Of a DNA stretch of 64,000 nt, positions 32,314-40,725 are shown in pieces (position 1 is the stretch's first letter; each line of letters starts with the position of its first letter). The stretch covers positions 1,898,927 through 1,962,926 of the forward strand of contig NZ_LT976854.1 in assembly GCF_900249755.1 (NCBI RefSeq), read 5' to 3'. Made by a program: the position numbers and the translations under genes. The stretch comes from Cupriavidus taiwanensis. Its GTDB lineage: Bacteria > Pseudomonadota > Gammaproteobacteria > Burkholderiales > Burkholderiaceae. The notes under the pieces were generated by a model that worked only from the letters and a program-made list of their open reading frames with translations, was not told the DNA's origin and did no database searches.

Positions 32314-33045
32314 TCAGCGCTTGGCCGGCTTGCCCGGCTTGGCGGACCTGGCCGCGGTTTTGGTTGCGGCCCTGGCCCCGCTCGATGCCCCGGTCTTCGC
32401 GGCAGGCTTGGCCGCGCGCTTGGCGGCGGCCTTGGGGGCGGCCTTGGGGGCGGCCTTGGAGGCGGACTTGGGGACGGTCTTGGCCGCAGGCTTGGCGGCT
32501 GGCCTGGCCATACCGGACCCGGCCGACTTCGTGGCGGTCCTGGTCGCTGTCTTCGCGGCCGGCTTCGCTGACATGCCTGCCGTCTTCGCCCCCATGCTGG
32601 CAGCGGGCTTCGCCGGGCGGCCCGATTCCGCCGCCGCGCCCTTGCGCTGGCCGGCCGGCTTCGCGCCTACGGGCTGTTCCTGGCTGCCCTGCGTGAGCTT
32701 CCAGTCGACGTCGTCGCGCGCGGTGTGCGTCTTCTTCTCGGCGTGCATGGCAGCGCTGGGCGAGATCGGATCGCTCGCGGGGAAGGTCATCTCGAGCGAG
32801 TCGTCGACCGCAGCCTGGTAGGTCTTGGCTTCCTTGCCGCGGGCCTTGGCGCCCGCGGCCGGCTTGGCGGCTGCGCCCTTGCCCGCGGACGGGCCGCTGC
32901 CGCGGGCCTGCGGCGCGGTGCCGGCGCGCGCGGATGGCGTGGCCCTGGTGGACTGCGCGGACCGCGTCGCGGCCGCGGACTTTGCCCGGGACGGCTTCTG
33001 TGCAACCTGCTCGGCCTGGGCGGACTTGCGGCTGGCGTTGGGCAT
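32314..33045 (-). CDS. Alanine/lysine/proline-rich histone-H1-like protein
   Basis: 243 residues. Both ends are low-complexity AKP repeats (APKAAPKAAAKRAAKPAAKT and similar), as in histone-H1-like DNA-binding proteins. In the middle (~74-120) is a distinct segment, TYQAAVDDSLEMTFPASDPISPSAAMHAEKK, resembling a short stress-protein module seen in other proteobacterial small proteins. Likely binds DNA through the basic tails. AAGGAGG precedes the ATG. The nearly ideal sigma-54 match TGGCCC-GTCCC-TTGC stands 37 bases upstream. It leads a same-strand run with the SIIAGRF and PRC-barrel genes. Confidence 0.8.
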   Translation of the reverse strand: MPNASRKSAQAEQVAQKPSRAKSAAATRSAQSTRATPSARAGTAPQARGSGPSAGKGAAAKPAAGAKARGKEAKTYQAAVDDSLEMTFPASDPISPSAAMHAEKKTHTARDDVDWKLTQGSQEQPVGAKPAGQRKGAAAESGRPAKPAASMGAKTAGMSAKPAAKTATRTATKSAGSGMARPAAKPAAKTVPKSASKAAPKAAPKAAAKRAAKPAAKTGASSGARAATKTAARSAKPGKPAKR

Positions 33046-33081
33046 GGTTGTTCCCTCCTTGGTTTGGGGTGTTTCATCCAT

Positions 33082-33096
33082 GCAAGGGACGGGCCA
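33082..33096 (-). promoter_or_regulatory. Sigma-54 promoter match for the AKP-rich protein operon
   Basis: Minus strand TGGCCC-GTCCC-TTGC followed by A, very close to consensus, 37 bases before the ATG at 33045. ACTACATCGG-type motif at 33232-33242 lies ~136 bases further upstream. Confidence 0.72.
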
Positions 33097-33270
33097 GAAT
33101 CTCGTCAGCAACGGGCCGGGCGGTCAGCCCTGCCACGACCGGTGTGAACACTGCCGTACTGCGGCCTGCGACGGCCCGGCCATGGCGTGCCGGGCAAGTG
33201 GTACGCGTAGCGTTGGGGCCGGTCTGGTAAAAACTACATCGGCGCAGGCCCTATGTCCGGCGCGGCGCGT

Positions 33271-34242
33271 TCAGGCGCGGGGCATATGGCGCGGGAACCG
33301 GACCGCGATGCAGACGCTGACCTTGTCGCTGTCGCAGTTGTCGCTCTCCGCGCTCAGCACGGCGCCGTGCATTTCCACCATGCGGCGCGTCAGCAGCAGC
33401 GCACTGCTTTGCCGGGATGGCGGCTCGCCGCCCTGCGGCGCCCGGCGGCCGAAGAAATCGGTCAGCGCAGCCAGCCGGCTGGCGCTGCGCTGGGAATCCA
33501 GCGGCGGGCTTTCGGTGATGCGCAGCTTGACGTAGTCGGGCTCGCTGAACAGGTGCACGTGCACCGCGCCGCCGGTCGGCGCGCGCCAGATGCAGTGCAC
33601 CAGCAGGTGCCGCAGCAACGGCGCCAGCCGCATGGCATCGCCGTCGACGCAGTAGGCGGCCGCGGCCTCGGGCGCTTCGGCCGGGGCTGCCCCCGCGGTG
33701 GCGCCGGTGGCGCCGGTCAGCGGGGCAGGCCAGACCGACCCGTCCGTGCTCAGCGGCGACAGCAGCACGCCGCGCGCCTCGGCCGCGTGGCGGCGGTCCG
33801 TAATGGCCTGCAGCGCCAGCACGCGCAGGTCCAGCTGCTGCCAGCGCGGCGCGCTCTCGTCGGCCAGCAGCCGCACCGCTTCTTCCATTTCCTCGATCAG
33901 CGCCAGTTGCTGCTGCATGCCCGAGCGGATGCCGTCGAGCGCGCGCTGCGCCGGCGCCGGCGTGGTATCGAAGGCGCGGTCCAGCACATAGGCCCAGCTC
34001 TGGATGGCGTTGAGCGACGAGCGCAGGTCGTGCGCCGATTGCTCGATCAGGGTGCTGACCTCCTGCACGCTGCGTACCGGCTCGGCGCTGCCATTGCCGG
34101 CGGCCGCCTGCGCGTTCGCTGCATTCGGCGCGCTCGCCGCGTTCGGCGCACGGGTCGCCTGGGTCCCGGAAGGGTCCAGCGACAGCGCCGGGCGTGGCTC
34201 AGGAGTGTCCGGCTCGCCGGACGGCGGAAATTGCTGCGTCAT
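33271..34242 (-). CDS. Histidine-kinase-like protein with degenerate ATPase domain
   Basis: 323 residues, no membrane segment. A disordered Ala/Asn-rich leader (~1-55) precedes a HisKA-like helix with HDL in TLIEQSAHDLRSSLNAIQSW (~65-85), then a HATPase-like region (~190-315). The N-box position reads LRHLLVHCIWRAPTGG, lacking the usual asparagine, and the DxGxG motif is replaced by ITESPPLDS, so ATP binding is doubtful. It may act as a phosphatase or adaptor for the sigma-54 response regulator just upstream. A weaker sigma-54 match lies at 34313. Confidence 0.72.
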   Translation of the reverse strand: MTQQFPPSGEPDTPEPRPALSLDPSGTQATRAPNAASAPNAANAQAAAGNGSAEPVRSVQEVSTLIEQSAHDLRSSLNAIQSWAYVLDRAFDTTPAPAQRALDGIRSGMQQQLALIEEMEEAVRLLADESAPRWQQLDLRVLALQAITDRRHAAEARGVLLSPLSTDGSVWPAPLTGATGATAGAAPAEAPEAAAAYCVDGDAMRLAPLLRHLLVHCIWRAPTGGAVHVHLFSEPDYVKLRITESPPLDSQRSASRLAALTDFFGRRAPQGGEPPSRQSSALLLTRRMVEMHGAVLSAESDNCDSDKVSVCIAVRFPRHMPRA

Positions 34243-34312
34243 GTGCGGAGCGGCCGCAACGGCCAGTGAACATGGCAGGCCGTATCGGCCGGGAACATCG
34301 CCCTGCTGAAAA

Positions 34313-34327
34313 GCAAGAAGCGTGCTG
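34313..34327 (-). promoter_or_regulatory. Weak sigma-54 match before the kinase-like gene
   Basis: Minus strand CAGCAC-GCTTC-TTGC followed by TTTT. The -12 half is excellent; the -24 half has AG instead of GG. It is 71 bases before the ATG at 34242. Confidence 0.35.
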
Positions 34328-34401
34328 CGCGGGACTCAGGCTGCACCGGCGCCGCGGCGCCTGCCCGCCACCCCCGCCGTCCCAAGCGATGGCGCGCGCC
34401 G

Positions 34402-35802
<1,401 letters not shown>

Positions 35803-35836
35803 ACGATCCGTCAGTGAGACCTAATGGGAACTCGAG

Positions 35837-35851
35837 GCAACCACCGTCCCG
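35837..35851 (-). promoter_or_regulatory. Sigma-54 promoter match for the response-regulator gene
   Basis: Minus strand CGGGAC-GGTGG-TTGC with GG-N10-GC spacing, 35 bases before the ATG at 35802. The 35803-36182 divergent region also holds the opposite-facing match at 36022 and weak motif relatives (minus-strand GTTACGTCG near 35930). Confidence 0.55.
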
Positions 35852-36021
35852 GCACCTGCCTCCGCACCGCACCGCCGCTGGCGGGGGCCCGGGAGATCCA
35901 TCGGCGCGCTCCATGCGTGGCGCGCACGACGTAACGACAGGCACAGGCGGGCACTGCCTGGAGCGCGGAATCTGGTCCGCGGGGCGCGTCCACACTGCGT
36001 AATGCCAGTCTAAGCGCGGGC

Positions 36022-36036
36022 AGGCACGGTCGTTGC
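36022..36036 (+). promoter_or_regulatory. Sigma-54 promoter match for the orphan activator
   Basis: AGGCAC-GGTCG-TTGC, close to consensus, with -12 GC 147 bases before the GTG at 36183. Confidence 0.68.
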
Positions 36037-36182
36037 CGGTGTCCGTCTGACACAGCTGTCGGAAGTTTCCGCGCGGGCGCGCGCCGCTATGGCAAGCCCC
36101 CACGCCAAAGGCTAGCATAGGAACTTCCCGCGGCAACCCGCTACCTGCAACCCTCGACCGGCCGATTCCAGGCCAGCAACCT

Positions 36183-37229
36183 GTGCCAGTGACCGCCAGT
36201 ACTTCGCGGCGCAGCAACGCCGCCCCCGCTTCCAGCCACGCCGGCACCGCGCCGGCCAGTGAACCCGCGCCGCGCCGCGCCGTGCCGTCGCAGGTGTCGC
36301 TGCTGTGGGAAAGCACCTCGCCCGCGATGCAGCGCCTGCTGGCGCAGATCGAGCGCGTGGCGCCGACCGATGTCACCATGCTGGCGGTGGGGGAAAGCGG
36401 CTCGGGCAAGGAGGTGGTGGCGCGCGCGGTGCACGAACGCAGCGCCCGCCGCAACGGCCCCTTCATTGCCGTCAACTGCGGCGCGATCCAGCCCACGCTG
36501 ATCGAGTCCGAGCTGTTCGGCCATGAAAAAGGCGGCTTCACCGGCGCGATCGAGCAGAAGGCGGGCTACTTCGAGCAGGCGCAGGGCGGCACGCTGTTTC
36601 TCGACGAAGTCACCGAGATGCCGCTGGAGATGCAGATCAAGCTGCTGCGGGTGCTGGAAGGCCGCACCTTCCACCGCGTCGGCGGCGATACGCTGATCGC
36701 CACCGACGTGCGCATCCTGGCGGCCACCAACCGCGACCCGGTCGAGGCCGTGCGCGGCGGCCAGCTGCGCGAAGACCTGCTGTACCGGCTGGCGGTCTTC
36801 CCCTTGCATATCCCGCCGCTGCGCGAGCGGCCCGACGACATCGTGCCGCTGGCACGCCACTTCCTGGCCGAGTACAACGCCATGGAACGCACCGACAAGA
36901 GCTTTTCGGCGGGTTCGCTGGACCGCCTGGTGCGCTACGACTGGCCGGGCAATGTGCGCGAGCTGAAGAACGCGGTCTACCGCGCCTTCATCCTCGCCGA
37001 CAAGGTGGTGGAGATCGGCAATCCCAACCTGGCCACGCAGGCGCCGCGCCCGACCACCGTCGACGGCGTGGTGAACGTGCGCGTCGGCACCACGCTGGCC
37101 GATACCCAGCGCGAGATCATCATGGCGACGCTGGCGCGCTTCGACGGCGACAAGCGCCAGGCCGCGCGCGCGCTCGGCATCAGCCTGAAGACGCTCTACA
37201 ACCGGCTCGACGCCTACCGCTCCTTGTAA
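36183..37229 (+). CDS. Orphan sigma-54 activator lacking a receiver domain
   Basis: 348 residues from a GTG start. A short disordered leader (~1-38) leads directly into the AAA+ sigma-54 domain: Walker A GESGSGKE, loop GGFTGA (variant of GAFTGA), Walker B GGTLFLDEVTE, then DWPGNVRELKNAVYRAFI and a C-terminal helix-turn-helix KRQAARALGISLKTLYNRL. No sensory domain, so activity must be controlled by expression or a partner (as with PspF-like activators). Divergent from the response regulator with the same recognition helix. The start is uncertain; the leader is not conserved-looking. It overlaps the convergent hybrid kinase by 16 bases. Confidence 0.9.
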   Translation: MPVTASTSRRSNAAPASSHAGTAPASEPAPRRAVPSQVSLLWESTSPAMQRLLAQIERVAPTDVTMLAVGESGSGKEVVARAVHERSARRNGPFIAVNCGAIQPTLIESELFGHEKGGFTGAIEQKAGYFEQAQGGTLFLDEVTEMPLEMQIKLLRVLEGRTFHRVGGDTLIATDVRILAATNRDPVEAVRGGQLREDLLYRLAVFPLHIPPLRERPDDIVPLARHFLAEYNAMERTDKSFSAGSLDRLVRYDWPGNVRELKNAVYRAFILADKVVEIGNPNLATQAPRPTTVDGVVNVRVGTTLADTQREIIMATLARFDGDKRQAARALGISLKTLYNRLDAYRSL

Positions 37230-39193
37230 GGCCCGGGGTCTGCCGGCACCGGCTCGGCCAGCGCCCGCGACAAGGTCTCGATCGACAACGGCTTGGTCAG
37301 GTGCGCATGGAAGCCCGCCTGGCTGCTGCGGCGCTGGTCTTCGGCGGTGCCGCGGCCCGACAGCGCCAGGAACTGCACCGCGCGGCCGCGCAAGGCCTCG
37401 CGCAGCGCCGCCAGGACTTCATAGCCCGACATGTCGGGCATCTGCAGGTCCAGCAGCACGCAGTCGGGCCGGAACGCCGCCGCCACGCCGAGCGCCTGCT
37501 GGCCGTTGTGCACGGCCTCGGCCTCGTGGCCGAGCAGGGTCAGCAGCTCGGCCATGCTGTCGGCCGAGTCGGCGTTGTCGTCGACCACCAGCACGCGCCG
37601 GCGCGGCGCCTTGCCCGGCGCCGCCGTGGCGGGCTCGGCCGGGCGCGCGCTGGCGCGCGGCAGGATCACGGTGAAGGTGCTGCCCTTGCCCGCGCCCGCG
37701 CTGTCGGCCTGGATCGCGCCGCCATGCGCTTCCAGTATGGCCCTGGCCAGCGCCAGGCCGATGCCCAGCCCGCTGCGGCTGCCGGCGTCGCTCTCCTGCG
37801 CGAACAGGTTGAAGATGCGGTCCAGCGCCGCGGGCTCCAGCCCCCGGCCGGTATCGCTCACCGTGGTGATCACGCGCGCAGGCTCGACGCTGACCTGCAC
37901 GCTGACGGTACCCCCGCGCGGCGTGTACTTGGTCGCGTTGCTGAGCAGGTTCAGCAGCACCTGGCCCAGCCGCGCGGCATCGGCGCGCACGTAGGGCGAG
38001 ACCTCGGGCAGGGACACCACCAGTTGCTGGCCTGACGCCTCCAGCGTGGGGCGGATCGCTTCCAGGCTGGTGCTCACCACGTCGTTGTAGGACGTCGGGG
38101 TCAGTTCCATCTTCATCTTGCCGGCGGTCACGCGGCCCACGTCGAGCAGGTCGTTGACCAGCCGCTCCACCTGGCGCAGCTGGCGGTCGATGATCTCGGC
38201 GCAGCGGCGCACGCGCGGCCCGGTGTCAGGCGTCAGCACGATGACTTCGACGGCATTGCGCACCGGCGCCAGCGGGTTGCGCAGTTCGTGCGCGAGGATG
38301 GCCAGGAAGGACTGCAGCCGGCGGTTGCCGGCATCGAGCATCTCCAGCCGCAGCGCATCGCTGAGGTCGCGCGCGGTCCACAGCAGGCTCTCGGGGCACC
38401 CCGCCGCATCGCGCACCAGCACCATGCGCGTGGCGCAGCGCACCAGCGAGCCGTCCTTGCGCGCCAGGCGTTCTTCGCCGGCCCATTGGCCGCAGGCGCG
38501 CGCCGCCTCGAGCGCCGCCTGCGGGCGGCCCGCGGCGGCATCCTGGCGGGCATAGAGCCAGGCCAGCGGCTGGCCTGCCGCCTCGTCCGCGGTGTGGCCG
38601 GCAAGCGCGCGGGCGCCCGCGTTCCAGCTGCGGATGGTGCCGTCCAGCGCGAGTTCGCAGACCGCGGTGCAGGGCAGGTTCTCGGCCAGCAGCCGCAGCT
38701 TGTCGTCGGCCAGGCGCGCATGGTCGGCGGCGGCCTGCTGCACGGTGATGTCGCGGCACGACACGATAAAGCCCGCGCCCGCGGCGCCATCGGCAAGGCC
38801 GGCGGCATCGATGCGCCGCATCTCGCAGCTGGCGCGCAGCAGGCTGCCATCGCGGCGCACGCGCCAGCCTTCGTCGCGCGCATGGCCGCTGTGCGCGGCC
38901 GCCTCCAGCCATTGCTGCGGCAGGCCTGCGGCCACGTCATCGGCACGGTGCAGCCGCGACAGGGGGCTGCCGGCAATCTCCGCGGCGCTGTAGCCGAACA
39001 ACCGGCGCGCGGGTTCGGGCCAGGCCACGATCACGCCGTGCGCGTCGAGTTCGAACACCGCGCAATCTTCCACCGCATCGAGCAGGCGGCGATAGCGTTG
39101 CGCCAGTTGCAGGGCATCACCCTCCGGCGCCAGGCCGGCGGAGGGATCCACGTGGGTCGAGCGAACTTCGGTTGCCGCTTGCAGCCCGGACAT
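37214..39193 (-). CDS. Cytoplasmic PAS-PAS hybrid histidine kinase
   Basis: 659 residues without membrane helices. PAS 1 (~40-165: LLDAVEDCAVFELDAHGVIVAW), PAS 2 (~175-300: NLPCTAVCELALDGTIRSWN), HisKA with FLAILAHELRNPLAPVRNAVE, HATPase (LLNLLSNATKYTPRGG, DTGRGL), and a C-terminal receiver (VLVVDDNADSADSM, LLDLQMPDMSG, LTKPLS). Soluble PAS-based sensing of redox or energy state is plausible. It may supply phosphate, via an unseen intermediate, to the sigma-54 regulator upstream. The ATG at 39193 is chosen since the longer frame would pass through a perfect palindrome in the promoter region. Confidence 0.9.
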   Translation of the reverse strand: MSGLQAATEVRSTHVDPSAGLAPEGDALQLAQRYRRLLDAVEDCAVFELDAHGVIVAWPEPARRLFGYSAAEIAGSPLSRLHRADDVAAGLPQQWLEAAAHSGHARDEGWRVRRDGSLLRASCEMRRIDAAGLADGAAGAGFIVSCRDITVQQAAADHARLADDKLRLLAENLPCTAVCELALDGTIRSWNAGARALAGHTADEAAGQPLAWLYARQDAAAGRPQAALEAARACGQWAGEERLARKDGSLVRCATRMVLVRDAAGCPESLLWTARDLSDALRLEMLDAGNRRLQSFLAILAHELRNPLAPVRNAVEVIVLTPDTGPRVRRCAEIIDRQLRQVERLVNDLLDVGRVTAGKMKMELTPTSYNDVVSTSLEAIRPTLEASGQQLVVSLPEVSPYVRADAARLGQVLLNLLSNATKYTPRGGTVSVQVSVEPARVITTVSDTGRGLEPAALDRIFNLFAQESDAGSRSGLGIGLALARAILEAHGGAIQADSAGAGKGSTFTVILPRASARPAEPATAAPGKAPRRRVLVVDDNADSADSMAELLTLLGHEAEAVHNGQQALGVAAAFRPDCVLLDLQMPDMSGYEVLAALREALRGRAVQFLALSGRGTAEDQRRSSQAGFHAHLTKPLSIETLSRALAEPVPADPGPYKER

Positions 39194-39279
39194 GATCACC
39201 CTTCGGTAGATTGGGTTGACGGCTGGCACGCCTGGCATGCGGCCCACGGGCCCACGGGCCCATACCGCAGCACAGCGCC

Positions 39280-39303
39280 GAATGCCCGCGGACGCGGGCA
39301 TTC
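39280..39303. promoter_or_regulatory. Perfect inverted repeat upstream of the hybrid kinase
   Basis: GAATGCCCGCG (39280-39290) and its complement (39293-39303) are separated by 2 bases. It lies 87 bases before the kinase start and next to minus-strand TTGACT and TATCAT. It could be an operator or an mRNA hairpin; no terminator-type T-run follows. Confidence 0.5.
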
Positions 39304-39450
39304 CAGTCAATGATAGGCGCTCGCGGCCCATGCGCCACCCGATATGGCGGCGCAAGGGTCGCAGGCCCGTTCCGGAGGGCGAGAGATGGTGGTCGGCCGC
39401 ACGCGCGCCGTGCGCGGCGACGCACGGCGCAGGCCGGACCCAGTGGGGCG

Positions 39451-40455
39451 CTAGCGGCGCCGCCGCTGGACCATCGCGGCAACCGCGGCCGAGGCCCCGA
39501 CCACCAGCGCGGTGGTCAGCATGGGGTAGCGCGCGGTGGTGGTGTACGGGCAGGAATGCAGCGCGGTGTGGGCGCCGGTGCGTTCCTGCAGGCCGCTGCT
39601 GCTGCCGTAGAGCGTGTTGTCCTCGAGCGGGCCGGCCGGATGGCGGGTCTGCTGCGCGCGGCCCATGAAGCGGCGCATGAAGCGGTCGAAGGTGTGCGGC
39701 GCATGGTACGCGGCCGCCGAGAAAGCCTTGGCCGCGGCGCCCACGAACAGCTCGCGGCGCGGGTTTTCCGCGGCGAACAGGATCGCGTCGGCGGCCAGCG
39801 CCGGGTCATACAGCGGCGGCGGCAGGCGCGGTTCGACGTCGAGGAAGTTCTTGGCGTGCATCGCCAGCGGGGTTTCCAGGCCGGCGGGCTTGATCAGCGT
39901 CACGCTGACCGGCGCCTGCTCCTGCTCCAGCTCCAGCCGCAGCGAATCGGTGAAGCCCTTGATCGCATGCTGCGATGCCGAGTAGGCGCTTTGCAGCGGC
40001 ATCGGGCCGTCGGCGGCCTCGCTGCCCATGTTGATGATGGCACCGCCGTGCTCGCGCAAGTGCGCCGCGGCCGCCAGCGAGCCATGCACCGTGCCCCAGT
40101 AGTTGGTGTCGAACAGCCGCCGCTGGTCTTCCAGCGGCACGTCGCAATGGCGCCCGAAGATGGTCACGCCGGCGTTGTTGATCCAGGTATCGAAGCCGCC
40201 GAAGCGCTCGATCGCGGCATGCGCCACCTGGCCGACCTCATCGTGCCGGCCGACGTCCGCCACCACCGTGATCACTTCGGTGCCCTGCTCGCGCAGTTCT
40301 TCCGCCAGCTGGTGCAGCGACCCCTCGCTGCGCGCCACCAGCACCAGGCGTGCGCCCTGCTGTGCCGCCTTGCGCGCGGTGACCAGCCCTACGCCGCTGC
40401 TGGCACCGGTCAGCACAATGACCTGCGAGCTGATTCTCTTCAAGGTGGGTTTCAT
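39451..40455 (-). CDS. SDR-family protein with C-terminal membrane helix; catalytic Lys replaced
   Basis: 334 residues. Rossmann motif LTGASSGVG, NNAGVT, and a catalytic region reading AYSASQHAIKGF: the usual YxxxK is YxxxQ, so classical dehydrogenase activity may be lost or altered. The C-terminus (~310-328, MLTTALVVGASAAVAAMVQ) is a membrane helix followed by four arginines, a tail anchor. GGAGGAAG lies ~9 bases before the ATG. A sigma-54 match is 57 bases upstream and a TTTACAACG motif pair lies beyond. Divergent from ligD. Confidence 0.85.
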   Translation of the reverse strand: MKPTLKRISSQVIVLTGASSGVGLVTARKAAQQGARLVLVARSEGSLHQLAEELREQGTEVITVVADVGRHDEVGQVAHAAIERFGGFDTWINNAGVTIFGRHCDVPLEDQRRLFDTNYWGTVHGSLAAAAHLREHGGAIINMGSEAADGPMPLQSAYSASQHAIKGFTDSLRLELEQEQAPVSVTLIKPAGLETPLAMHAKNFLDVEPRLPPPLYDPALAADAILFAAENPRRELFVGAAAKAFSAAAYHAPHTFDRFMRRFMGRAQQTRHPAGPLEDNTLYGSSSGLQERTGAHTALHSCPYTTTARYPMLTTALVVGASAAVAAMVQRRRR

Positions 40456-40511
40456 CTGCCGCTTCCTCCACGGGAGGCCCGGCCCGGCGCCGGGCATGCC
40501 GGTGGCAAGTC

Positions 40512-40526
40512 GCAAGGAGCGTTCCC
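40512..40526 (-). promoter_or_regulatory. Sigma-54 promoter match for the tail-anchored SDR
   Basis: Minus strand GGGAAC-GCTCC-TTGC, GG-N10-GC spacing, 57 bases before the ATG at 40455. Confidence 0.62.
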
Positions 40527-40575
40527 GTCGCCGGGCAGCGCTGACCGCGGCGCCGGGGCATGATGCCCGCGGCAG

Positions 40576-40601
40576 ATTTACAACGCCCGGTAAGAACCAC
40601 A
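40576..40601. promoter_or_regulatory. Candidate activator site pair (TTTACAACG ... ACCACATGG)
   Basis: TTTACA at 40577 and ACCACA at 40596 are 19 bases apart and 51-75 bases upstream of the sigma-54 match at 40512-40526. Confidence 0.42.
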
Positions 40602-40725
40602 TGGCCCGGGCGGCGCATGCCGCCCGCGGGTCGAGACTGCCGGCCGGCGCCTGTAGGACGGGCGCCGATTTCAGCGCGCCCATGTGCTGCCTAAGCTGGA
40701 TGCATCCACGCAACCGGCGACCGCC

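Noticed and set aside
32314..33045. AKP repeats as a sign of a mobile or phage element
   Set aside because: Such low-complexity tails are usual in host histone-H1-like proteins; no transposase, integrase or phage gene is in the window.
36088..36110. Minus-strand TGGCGT...TTGC resembling a sigma-54 site
   Set aside because: The GG and GC are 11 rather than 10 bases apart, and a correctly spaced site nearer the gene exists at 35837.
39205..39380. Possible sigma-54 site before the PAS hybrid kinase
   Set aside because: CCTTGC near 39350 (minus strand) has its GGG two bases out of register.
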